From Arcticibacter sp045629565 (GTDB lineage: Bacteria > Bacteroidota > Bacteroidia > Sphingobacteriales > Sphingobacteriaceae): a stretch of 64,000 nucleotides of DNA. Both the position numbers and the translations under genes were made by a program. Below are positions 17,837 through 26,800 of the stretch, in pieces; position 1 is the first letter of the stretch; each line of letters starts with the position of its first letter. The DNA is taken from positions 118,839 through 182,838 of the forward strand of contig NZ_JAZQRL010000125.1 of NCBI RefSeq assembly GCF_045629565.1. The letters run 5' to 3'. The notes under the pieces are model-generated. The model saw only the letters and a list, made by a program, of their open reading frames with translations. It had not been told where the DNA came from and searched no databases.

Positions 17837-19321
17837 TTATTTTATAGTTAATTGTTCTTCTAAAATACGTTTCCAGTCATCGTAAACCGGCTCATACTGC
17901 TCTGTCATAGTAGGCGTTATCAGTTTGATCGACTTAACATTAAGAAAGGCCTCTTTTTCGGAGGAAAACACTTTGGCCCCTATACCTGACCCTAAAGCTG
18001 CTCCTACACTACCATCATTATGATATAACTCCACGGGCACGTTCGTCGAATTAACGAATGCCTCCGCAAAAAGCTCGCTTTGAAAAAGATTGGCTTTTCC
18101 GGCGCGGATCACCGTTGGGTTCATGCCGTTCTCCCGCATGATATCTAACCCATAGCGAAACGCAAATGCAATACCTTCCTGCACCGCCCTGAAAAGATGC
18201 GCCGAATGGTGTAAATTGAAATCTATCCGATGGAATTGGGCACCAATTAATTTATTGCCCAGCATCCTTTCTGCGCCGTTACCGAAAGGCAGTATCCGAA
18301 CGCCGTTCGCCCCAACACTGACTGAAGCAGCCTGCTGGTTTATCTCTTGATAACTGAGGTTGTTTCCGAACGTATTCTTAGCCCATCTGTTTAAGATGCC
18401 TGTCCCATTAATACATAAAAGAACGCCCAAACGACGGTCATTTACCGAATGATTGACGTGGGCAAAAGTATTTACACGAGATTTAGGATCGCTGAACAAC
18501 TGATCGCTTATTCCATAAATTACCCCCGAAGTGCCAGCCGTGGCAGCAACCTCTCCGGGTTCCAGAACGTTTAACGATAAGGCATTATTTGGTTGGTCGC
18601 CTGATTTGTAACTTACCGGAATGCCAGTTCTTAAGCTCAATCTTTCTGCTACATCAGCTTTCAGACACCCATGCGTCGCGAAAACCGGCTTGACCTCCGG
18701 GAACAGACCTTTGTCGAATCCAAAGTAGTTGATAATATCTTCCGATAGTTCCTCATGCTCAAAATCCCAGAAAATCCCCTCAGAGAGAGAAGAGGGACTG
18801 GATGTAATCTCGCCCGTAAGCTTCATAGCGATGAAGTCGCCCGGAAGCATTACCTTATCAATTCTGGAATATAGATCCGGTTCGTTCTGTTTTACCCACG
18901 CGAGTTTAGATGCTGTGAAGTTACCCGGTGAATTTAACAACCTTGATAAACTTTTATCCTCGCCTATCGCATTGAACGCATCATCTCCAATTTTAACAGC
19001 CCTGCTGTCGCACCAGATAATCGAGTCCCTCAACGCTTGTTGTTTTTTGTCCACAACCACAAGTCCATGCATCTGGTATGCGATACCTATCGCACTTATA
19101 TCTGCCGGATTAAACAAACCGCTGGCATTGATCTTTTGGATGGCGATACCGACATGTTCCCACCACATCTCCGGCGACTGCTCCGCCCAGCCAGGTTGAG
19201 GAGAGCTGATTTCTGTTTCATTATCCGGATATTGCACAGACTGCAAGACGCGCTGAGACTGAGCATCTACCACGGAAACCTTTATCGATGATGTACCTAC
19301 ATCTATTCCTAATAATAACAT
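17837..19321 (-). CDS. xylB: xylulokinase
   Basis: 494 residues; FGGY-family sugar kinase. The N-terminal phosphate-1 motif is LLGIDVGTSSIKVSVVD; the ATP-binding side carries GTSGVIYG and the C-terminal IRAGKANLFQSELFAEAF. It phosphorylates D-xylulose to feed the pentose phosphate pathway, directly before xylA in the same operon. The start is next to a palindromic LacI-type site. Confidence 0.96.
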   Translation of the reverse strand: MLLLGIDVGTSSIKVSVVDAQSQRVLQSVQYPDNETEISSPQPGWAEQSPEMWWEHVGIAIQKINASGLFNPADISAIGIAYQMHGLVVVDKKQQALRDSIIWCDSRAVKIGDDAFNAIGEDKSLSRLLNSPGNFTASKLAWVKQNEPDLYSRIDKVMLPGDFIAMKLTGEITSSPSSLSEGIFWDFEHEELSEDIINYFGFDKGLFPEVKPVFATHGCLKADVAERLSLRTGIPVSYKSGDQPNNALSLNVLEPGEVAATAGTSGVIYGISDQLFSDPKSRVNTFAHVNHSVNDRRLGVLLCINGTGILNRWAKNTFGNNLSYQEINQQAASVSVGANGVRILPFGNGAERMLGNKLIGAQFHRIDFNLHHSAHLFRAVQEGIAFAFRYGLDIMRENGMNPTVIRAGKANLFQSELFAEAFVNSTNVPVELYHNDGSVGAALGSGIGAKVFSSEKEAFLNVKSIKLITPTMTEQYEPVYDDWKRILEEQLTIK

Positions 19322-19344
19322 TATAAATTGGTTAAGAGACTAAT

Positions 19345-19365
19345 GCCAACGTTTGCACAATTGTA
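19345..19365 (-). promoter_or_regulatory. xylBA operator and overlapping -7 element
   Basis: TGCCAACGTTTGCA (19344-19357) is a 14-base palindrome with one mismatched pair and a central CG, the usual form of LacI-family operators. It begins 23 bases before the xylB ATG. A -7-like element TACAATTG (minus strand 19365-19358) abuts it, so the predicted start of transcription falls within the operator, consistent with repression by the divergent LacI-type protein. Confidence 0.5.
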
Positions 19366-19484
19366 GAAATAAATTCTGATATTAGAAAAATATATTTTAA
19401 AAACATTTAAGCTAATCTATAACTTCGAACTTCATTTCCCGGAGGGATGAATTAATCGGTAATCGCCGGCTAAATGATATCAAA

Positions 19485-20504
19485 ATGAAAAAAGTTACCA
19501 TTCTTGACATAGCTAAGGAACTAAATATTACCTTCTCAACCGTCGCTCGTGCCCTTAATGATCACCCTGCTATTAGTGCCAGTACCAAACAAGCGGTTAG
19601 GGACGTCGCAGAACGGCTTAACTATCGACAAAATAAGATTGCTTCCTCATTACGTTCTGGAAGAACCAATGTCATAGGTGTGATCGTACCCAGTCTGCAG
19701 GTTACCTTCTTCAGTTCCGTTGTCTATGGAATTGAGCAGGTAATGAATGCTAACGGGTATAATATTCTATTATATCAGTCGAACGAAAAAATGGACCAGG
19801 AGGCAAGTGGAATTGAAACTTTTTTACAATCGAGAGTTGACGGAATTATCGCTTCCATAACTACAGAGACGACCTCTTTTAATCATTACGAGGAGATTAT
19901 CAACCGTAATACTCCCCTGCTTTTTTTCGATAGAAACCCTAAAGAACTAAATTCCCCCTCTGTTACCATCGACGATTACCAGGGCGGATTTATCGCCACT
20001 GAGCATCTTATAAAACAGGGATATAGCCGCATATTACACATTACTGCAGAACAGGACATCCCCATATTTAAAGAGCGTCTGAGGGGTTATATCGATGCCC
20101 TTAAACATTACGGTATCGAAGTTGACGAGCAATTGATTATAAGGGGTAAGTTTTCATTGCAGTTTGGAAAACAAGTAGTCCAGAATGCAAAATCAAGTTG
20201 TCTGCAGTTCGATGCAGTCTTCGCTCTCGAAGATTTTACAGCCATGGGCGTTATGCAACAACTTTTGGAGTACAACGTTGACATCCCCGGGGAAGTGGGG
20301 GTCATAGGGTTTGCTAACGAATCTTTTGGCAGCCTGGTCACTCCTAAGCTCTCGACTATCGACCAGCAGACATTGACAATGGGACAAGAGGTAGCGAAAC
20401 TGTTCCTCAAACGTATCAAAGATAATGAGCCTTCTCCCATTGCCGAAGAGCTGAAACTTGAACCCCTCCTGATCGTTAGGGAATCTTCCCGAAAATTGAA
20501 ATAA
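19485..20504 (+). CDS. LacI-family transcriptional regulator (probable xylose operon repressor)
   Basis: 339 residues. The N-terminal helix-turn-helix (VTILDIAKELNITFSTVARALNDHPAIS) is typical LacI, followed by the hinge and a periplasmic-binding-protein-like core (GVIVPSLQVTFFSSVVYGIEQ). It is divergent from xylB-xylA and upstream of galK, so a pentose or hexose effector is likely. Assignment to xylose is by position only, and regulation of galK instead remains possible. Confidence 0.88.
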   Translation: MKKVTILDIAKELNITFSTVARALNDHPAISASTKQAVRDVAERLNYRQNKIASSLRSGRTNVIGVIVPSLQVTFFSSVVYGIEQVMNANGYNILLYQSNEKMDQEASGIETFLQSRVDGIIASITTETTSFNHYEEIINRNTPLLFFDRNPKELNSPSVTIDDYQGGFIATEHLIKQGYSRILHITAEQDIPIFKERLRGYIDALKHYGIEVDEQLIIRGKFSLQFGKQVVQNAKSSCLQFDAVFALEDFTAMGVMQQLLEYNVDIPGEVGVIGFANESFGSLVTPKLSTIDQQTLTMGQEVAKLFLKRIKDNEPSPIAEELKLEPLLIVRESSRKLK

Positions 20505-20541
20505 CTTCCCGATATGGTGTAAGAAATACACATAGCATATC

Positions 20542-20570
20542 TTGCAAAAGGGCTTAAATTATTACATTTG
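20542..20570 (+). promoter_or_regulatory. Bacteroidota-type promoter for galK
   Basis: TTG (20542-20544), an 18-base spacer and TACATTTG (20563-20570) match the -33/-7 consensus; the galK ATG is at 20591. A short inverted repeat (GTGTA-N5-TACAC, 20517-20531) lies just upstream and may be an operator. Confidence 0.6.
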
Positions 20571-20590
20571 CTCGTACCACAAAGACTGCT

Positions 20591-21742
20591 ATGTTAAATA
20601 ACCTAAAACAAACATTCTCCAAACAATTTGGACAGGAATGTCAACGTACGTTCTTCGCACCAGGACGAGTAAATCTCATCGGCGAACACATCGACTATAA
20701 CGGCGGATTGGTCATGCCTTGCGCTGTTACTTACGGAACTTATCTCTTAACAGCACCGAATAAGGATGGTATCTTCCGCTTTTCCAGCGTTAATTTCCCT
20801 GAAACGTATGAAACGCCAGTTCTACCTGAATATTCCAAAACAGGCAAAGAATGGTTCAACTATCCCCTCGGTGTAATCCATAATTTCGTTGCTGATAAAA
20901 AAGAAGTGCAGGGCCTGGATCTTTTATTTTATGGAGACCTTCCTATCGGCGCAGGATTGTCGTCTTCTGCTTCCTTAGAAGTGGTAATTGCCTATGCCTT
21001 AAACACGATCTTTAAAACCGGGTACTCGAAACTCGATCTGGTTAAGCTTACCAAAAGAGTGGAAAATGAGTTCATAGGTGTCAATTCAGGCATCATGGAC
21101 CAGTTTGCAGTAACTTTCGGAGAAAAAAATAAAGCTTTAAAGCTGGACTGCGAATCGCTGGAATATCAAGCCGTAGAATGTGATCTGGCAGACAATTTGC
21201 TGGCCATAATCAACACCAACAAACCGAGGAAGCTCGCAGAATCAAAATATAACGAGCGCGTAAGCGAGTGTGCTCAAGCGCTCGAAGCTCTCCAGACAGA
21301 ATTAAGCATTGATAATTTATGTGATATTAACACCCAAACGTTTGAAGCTCATAAACATCTCATCAAAGATCCAACGGTTCAGAAACGAGCTCAGCATGTT
21401 ATTGAAGAGAATGACAGGGTTCAACTGGCGGCATCGGCGTTGGCTGCTCATAAATTGGATGAGTTTGGAAGATTGATGTTCGCTTCACACGATTCATTGC
21501 AATCGCTGTACGAAGTATCCGGCATAGAGCTCGACACGATTGTAGCTTTCTGTAAAACCTACTCCGGGGTTACCGGTGCACGGATGACTGGCGCCGGATT
21601 TGGTGGATGTGCCATCGCCCTGGTCAAAAAAGATAAATTTGAGGATTTTAGTAAATCCATTACCGATCACTATTCAAACACCATTGGCTACGCACCTTCT
21701 GTCTACAGCTCTGAGATAGGCACCGGAGTAGTGGAACTGTAA
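20591..21742 (+). CDS. galK: galactokinase
   Basis: 383 residues; GHMP kinase. The galactokinase signature GRVNLIGEHIDYNGG is near residue 25, the ATP-binding glycine loop PIGAGLSSSASLEV near 118, and the C-terminal GARMTGAGFGGCAIAL near 320. It phosphorylates galactose to galactose-1-phosphate. No galT or galE is adjacent. A SpoU-type methyltransferase follows after 5 bases. Confidence 0.97.
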   Translation: MLNNLKQTFSKQFGQECQRTFFAPGRVNLIGEHIDYNGGLVMPCAVTYGTYLLTAPNKDGIFRFSSVNFPETYETPVLPEYSKTGKEWFNYPLGVIHNFVADKKEVQGLDLLFYGDLPIGAGLSSSASLEVVIAYALNTIFKTGYSKLDLVKLTKRVENEFIGVNSGIMDQFAVTFGEKNKALKLDCESLEYQAVECDLADNLLAIINTNKPRKLAESKYNERVSECAQALEALQTELSIDNLCDINTQTFEAHKHLIKDPTVQKRAQHVIEENDRVQLAASALAAHKLDEFGRLMFASHDSLQSLYEVSGIELDTIVAFCKTYSGVTGARMTGAGFGGCAIALVKKDKFEDFSKSITDHYSNTIGYAPSVYSSEIGTGVVEL

Positions 21743-21747
21743 CGACT

Positions 21748-22284
21748 ATGCATAAACTAAAGCTCGATGAATTAAATAGAGTAAGTGTTGACGAATTTAA
21801 AAAGCAGGAGAAGCTTCCTCTCACACTCGTACTGGATAACGTACGAAGCATGCACAATGTCGGATCTATTTTTCGCACCGCAGATGCGTTCGCATTGGAA
21901 AGAATAGTGCTTTGTGGTATAACCGGACAGCCTCCCCACAGAGAGATTGAGAAAACCGCTTTAGGTGCTACACAATCCGTCGAGTGGTGCTATTTTGATA
22001 CTACTACAGCTGCAATTGACTGGCTAAAAGAAGAAGGAAAGGTTATTCTGGCCATTGAACAGGCAAAAAACAGTATAATGCTCAACGAGTATCAGCCCGA
22101 TCAAGGCACAAGCTATGCATTGATCTTTGGTAACGAAGTAAATGGCGTGTCTGAGGAGGTGATGCAGAAGATTGATACGTGCATCGAGATACCTCAGTTC
22201 GGCACAAAGCATTCTTTCAATATCGTCGTATCAGCAGGCATCGTACTTTGGGATATGTTTTCCAAGTTAAAGCCGGCTTCCTAA
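21748..22284 (+). CDS. RNA methyltransferase, TrmH/SpoU family
   Basis: 178 residues, the length of the shorter SpoU members. Motif 1 (LDNVRSMHNVGSIFRTAD), motif 2 (ALIFGNEVNGVSEEV) and motif 3 (CIEIPQFGTKHSFNIVVSAGI) of the SPOUT knotted fold are present. It should 2'-O-methylate a tRNA or rRNA site; which cannot be told. It is cotranscribed with galK. Confidence 0.88.
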   Translation: MHKLKLDELNRVSVDEFKKQEKLPLTLVLDNVRSMHNVGSIFRTADAFALERIVLCGITGQPPHREIEKTALGATQSVEWCYFDTTTAAIDWLKEEGKVILAIEQAKNSIMLNEYQPDQGTSYALIFGNEVNGVSEEVMQKIDTCIEIPQFGTKHSFNIVVSAGIVLWDMFSKLKPAS

Positions 22285-22322
22285 AAGAATGCAGCCCTAA
22301 GCAAAGAACAAAACTCCATATA

Positions 22323-22366
22323 AACAAGAAAGGCGTCAATATATGTATATCGACGCCTTTCTTGTT
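22323..22366. terminator. bidirectional terminator between the galK operon and gltD
   Basis: A 15-bp perfect stem (22323-22337 with 22352-22366) around a 14-base loop lies between convergent transcripts. Its ends are T-rich on both strands (CTTTCTTGTT), so it can stop both galK-trmH and gltB-gltD. Confidence 0.85.
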
Positions 22367-22380
22367 AAATGAATAATCCG

Positions 22381-23850
22381 TTAAGCATACATACTCTCAG
22401 CATCCTTGCTTTCCAACGCTGTATAACCGCTCAGGAACTGATCAACACGCCGTGCTGCCTCACGTCCTTCCGAGATCGCCCATACTACTAATGATTGTCC
22501 GCGACGCATATCGCCCGCTGCAAACACTTTGTCAACATTCGTTTGATAAAGTCCTTCCTGAGCACGAACATTGCCACGTTCGTCAAACTCAACACCCAAC
22601 TGCTCGAGGAGTCCCTCTTTCTGTGGGTGCACAAAGCCCATCGCAAGAAATACGCGCTGTGCTGGCAAAATCCTTTCAGACCCTTCCACTTCCGCGAACT
22701 TAATAGCTCGTCCGAACACATCCGTCTCCCAGGATACATCAACTACACGGATACCTGTCAGATTCCCCTCTTCGTCGCCGATAAACTCCTTAGTATTAAC
22801 ACCCCATGAACGCTCACAACCCTCTTCATGAGAAGAACTTGTTTTTAGCACCATCGGATACGTAGGCCAAGGCATGCTTTCAGTACGGCTAACCGGCGGT
22901 TTAGGCATCAGCTCAAACTGAACGATAGACTTGGCTCCTTGTCTGTTGGATGTACCAACACAGTCAGATCCTGTATCCCCCCCTCCTATCACAATTACAT
23001 CCTTTCCGGAAGTAATAATCTCCTCGTCCTGAACCTCGATATTACTTACGCGCTTATTTTGCTGCTTAAGGAATTGCATGGCATAATAAACACCCTTGAG
23101 CTCGCGTCCGGGAACCGGAAGGTTACGAGGAATTGTTGATCCTCCAGCAAGTACAACGGCATCAAAATCTGCAAGTAACTGATTAGCCCGGATATCTTTT
23201 CCGACCTCAGTATTATACTTAAATATAACACCTTCTTCTTCCATTATTTGGATACGGCGGTCTACAACCCATTTTTCAAGTTTGAAATCCGGAATCCCAT
23301 ATCTCAGCAAGCCACCAGCACGGTCATCCCTTTCAAAAACAGTCACAAGGTGGCCTGCCTTATTCAACTGTGCAGCAGCTGCAAGCCCCGCAGGACCCGA
23401 ACCTATTACTGCAACAGTCTTACCGGAGCGTACTAACGGAACTTTAGGCTTCACCAAACCTTTGGCATACGCTATTTCAATAATGTGTTTTTCAATTTCT
23501 TCAATCGTTACAGCAGGTTTGTTGATTCCCAATACACATGCCGATTCGCATGGCGCAGGACAAATTCTACCCGTAAACTCAGGGAAGTTGTTTGTGGAGG
23601 AAAGAATGCGGTACGCCTCTTCCCAATTTTCCTTATATACGGCGTCGTTGAACTCAGGAATTATATTCCCAAGCGGACAACCTGAATGGCAGAATGGAAT
23701 TCCACAATTCATACATCGGGCAGCCTGATTATTTAGCTTGTCCTCCGTAAACATCAAATTGAACTCTTTATAATCTTTAATTCTTTCTTCAGGAGATCTT
23801 TTTGAAGGAAGCTCCCGGTCGAATTCTTTAAAGCCTGTCACTTTTCCCAT
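22381..23850 (-). CDS. gltD: glutamate synthase (NADPH) small subunit
   Basis: 489 residues from ATG at 23850 (an upstream TTG at 23856 is in frame but follows the usual start worse). It has the two N-terminal 4Fe-4S cysteine motifs (CMNCGIPFCHSGCPLG; CPAPCESACVLG), an FAD/NAD(P)-binding part (GSGPAGLAAA; GGGDTGSDCVG) and the C-terminal FAADMRRGQSLVVWAISEGR-type motif with GDMRRGQ. It passes electrons from NADPH to GltB. Start is 2 bases after the gltB stop. Confidence 0.97.
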   Translation of the reverse strand: MGKVTGFKEFDRELPSKRSPEERIKDYKEFNLMFTEDKLNNQAARCMNCGIPFCHSGCPLGNIIPEFNDAVYKENWEEAYRILSSTNNFPEFTGRICPAPCESACVLGINKPAVTIEEIEKHIIEIAYAKGLVKPKVPLVRSGKTVAVIGSGPAGLAAAAQLNKAGHLVTVFERDDRAGGLLRYGIPDFKLEKWVVDRRIQIMEEEGVIFKYNTEVGKDIRANQLLADFDAVVLAGGSTIPRNLPVPGRELKGVYYAMQFLKQQNKRVSNIEVQDEEIITSGKDVIVIGGGDTGSDCVGTSNRQGAKSIVQFELMPKPPVSRTESMPWPTYPMVLKTSSSHEEGCERSWGVNTKEFIGDEEGNLTGIRVVDVSWETDVFGRAIKFAEVEGSERILPAQRVFLAMGFVHPQKEGLLEQLGVEFDERGNVRAQEGLYQTNVDKVFAAGDMRRGQSLVVWAISEGREAARRVDQFLSGYTALESKDAESMYA

Positions 23851-23852
23851 AA

Positions 23853-26800
23853 TCAATTAGCTGGTTGATATTGTGCGTGTTGTAATACTCTTTTATACTC
23901 TTTAGGAAATACCTTGATAAATTTCCTGGATTCTTCTGCCCAATTGCTCAGAACGAACAATGCAAGATGGCTCTTAGTAAGCTGCATGTGGGTCTTCAAT
24001 AAAGCAAGAATCTGTTCTTCATCTTCACCTGAAAGCGGATCAAGATCTACCATCTCAGGATTGCAGTTTTCAGCAAATGTCCCGTCGGTATCATATATCC
24101 AGGCAATACCACCGCTCATACCTGCAGCAAAGTTCCGTCCGGTTTTACCCAAAATAAGAGCTCGGCCACCGGTCATATATTCACATCCGTGATCTCCAAC
24201 ACCCTCAACTACTGCCGTAGCACCGGAGTTACGAACGGCAAAACGTTCCCCTGCCTGTCCTCTCACAAAAAGCTCGCCTGAAGTCGCACCGTAAAGAGCT
24301 ACGTTTCCGATGATAATATTATCTTCTGGAACCAGGGTACTTTCCGCAGACGGATAGATCGCTAACCTTGCACCTGAAAGACCTTTACCTACATAGTCAT
24401 TTGCCTCGCCCTCTAATTCAAAAGAAAGCCCCTTAGCGGTAAATGCCCCGAAGCTTTGTCCTGCGGATCCGGTGAACTTATAGTTAATGGTATTATCTGG
24501 CAGACCGGCAGAATGATAGATTTTTGAAACTTCATTCGATAACAAAGTTCCGATCGTTCTGTCTGTGTTCTTAACCTTGAAAGTCCCAAAAACAGGAGTC
24601 TTATTTTCTAAGGCTTGTTGCGCATGCTCTAATAACTTCCAATCGATGATATTATCCATACCGTGATCCTGAGACTCACTGTTATACAGCGTTAGATTGG
24701 ACGGATTGGTAACGGGATAGAGGATAGATGAAAGATCCAGGGTTTTCGTTTTCCAGTGAGTGTTGTTCTCACGAACTTTAAGGAACTGCGATCTGCCTAC
24801 CATATCATTGATCGTACGGAAGCCCAGTTCCGCCATTATCTCGCGTAGCTCCTCCGCTATAAAACGGAACAGGTTGACGATGTGCTCTGGTTTACCGGTA
24901 AATAACTTACGCAGTTCAGGATCTTGAGTCGCAACACCAACCGGACAGGTATTCAAATGACACTTGCGCATCATAATACATCCACCTGCAACCAAAGCGG
25001 CAGTCGCAACACCCCATTCTTCAGCACCAAGAAGAGCGGCGATGGCAATATCCCTGCCAGTTTTTAGCTGACCATCAGCCTGTAACACAACACGACTTCT
25101 CAGCTTGTTACGTACCAGCGTCTGGTGCGCTTCTGCCAAGCCAAGTTCCCACGGTAATCCCGCGTGCTTGATCGAACTTATTGGGGAAGCACCTGTACCC
25201 CCATCATAACCCGCGATCAGGATCACGTCAGCATGTGCTTTCGCAACTCCTGCAGCTATAGTTCCTACTCCGGCTTTAGACACCAACTTCACGTTGATAC
25301 GAGCAGCCCGGTTTGCGTTCTTAAGGTCAAAGATAAGCTGCGCTAAATCTTCAATGGAGTAAATATCATGGTGAGGCGGAGGTGAAATCAATCCAACTCC
25401 CGGTGTCGAGTGGCGTACTTTGGCGATCCATTCGTCTACCTTATGCCCAGGTAATTGGCCGCCCTCTCCTGGTTTAGCACCTTGTGCCATCTTAATCTGT
25501 AACTCGTCAGCATTAGCAAGATAGTAAGAGGTTACCCCAAATCTTCCGGATGCAACCTGCTTAATGGCCGAGCGCATCGAATCTCCGTTAGGTAAAAGCT
25601 GGTAACGAATATCATCCTCACCGCCCTCTCCGGTATTACTCTTCCCACCTATCCGATTCATCGCAATGGCAAGGGTACTATGAGCTTCATGTGATATCGA
25701 CCCGAAAGACATTGCTCCGGTTGCGAACCTCTTCATGATTGATTCGATCGATTCTACGTCCTCAATCGCAATAGGCTCCCGATGATGGGCAAAATCAAAC
25801 AACCCACGCAATGTGTACATTTTCTGCGACTGATCATTTACATGCTTAGCATATTGTTTGTAAACTGAATAGTCATTCGTACGGGTGGCCTGCTGTAGCA
25901 GGTGAACTGTCTGCGGATTGAAAAGGTGAGCTTCCCCTCTTCTCTTCCATTGGTAAATACCTCCTTCTGAAAGCAATTGCTCCTCAGGTTTGGAATGAAT
26001 AAAACCGTGATTATGCTTAAATAAGCTTTCTTTCGCTATCTCGTCCAGACCTAGACCACCAATACGGGTCACAGCACCGGAAAAATAACGGTCGACAACT
26101 TCTTTATTTATACCGAGGATTTCAAAAATTTGTGCCCCCTGATAGGATTGCAATGTAGATATTCCCATTTTAGAAAAGATCTTCAGCAAGCCGTCGCAGA
26201 TAGCTTTAATATAATTTTTAGATAAGTAGGTGTAGTCAAGAGACGTCTCCAGCTTACTCTCTTCCTTAAGTGTATGAATAGTCGCTAGTGCAAGGTATGG
26301 ATTGATGGCAGTTGCACCAAACGCCAGAAGACATGCGAAATGGTGAACCTCCCATACATCCCCGGCTTCAACTACCAGGCCTACCTGGCCCCGGTAACCC
26401 AGCCTGATGAGATGGTGATGGACCGCAGAAACCGCCAGTAAAGAAGGAATCGGGGCATGTTCCGAGTCGATAGCTCTATCAGAAAGAATCAGTACTTCAA
26501 AGCCGTCATTAACCGCATCCTCAGCGTAGCGACATAAACGCTCCAGCCCGTTTTTCAAAGCACCGGGTTGCCCGTCTGCTTTAAAGTAAGTCTGTAAGGT
26601 CTTTGCATGAAACATCCCCGTGTCAATACTTCTCAACTTTTCCAACTCATAATTAGTCAGAATGGGATGCTTTAAAGCAACAACATGACAATGCATTTTA
26701 TCTTCATCAAGCAAATTTCCGTTGCTTCCAATGAACGTAGCAAGGCTCATTACCATTCTCTCCCTGATAGGATCGATTGGAGGATTGGTTACCTGCGCAA

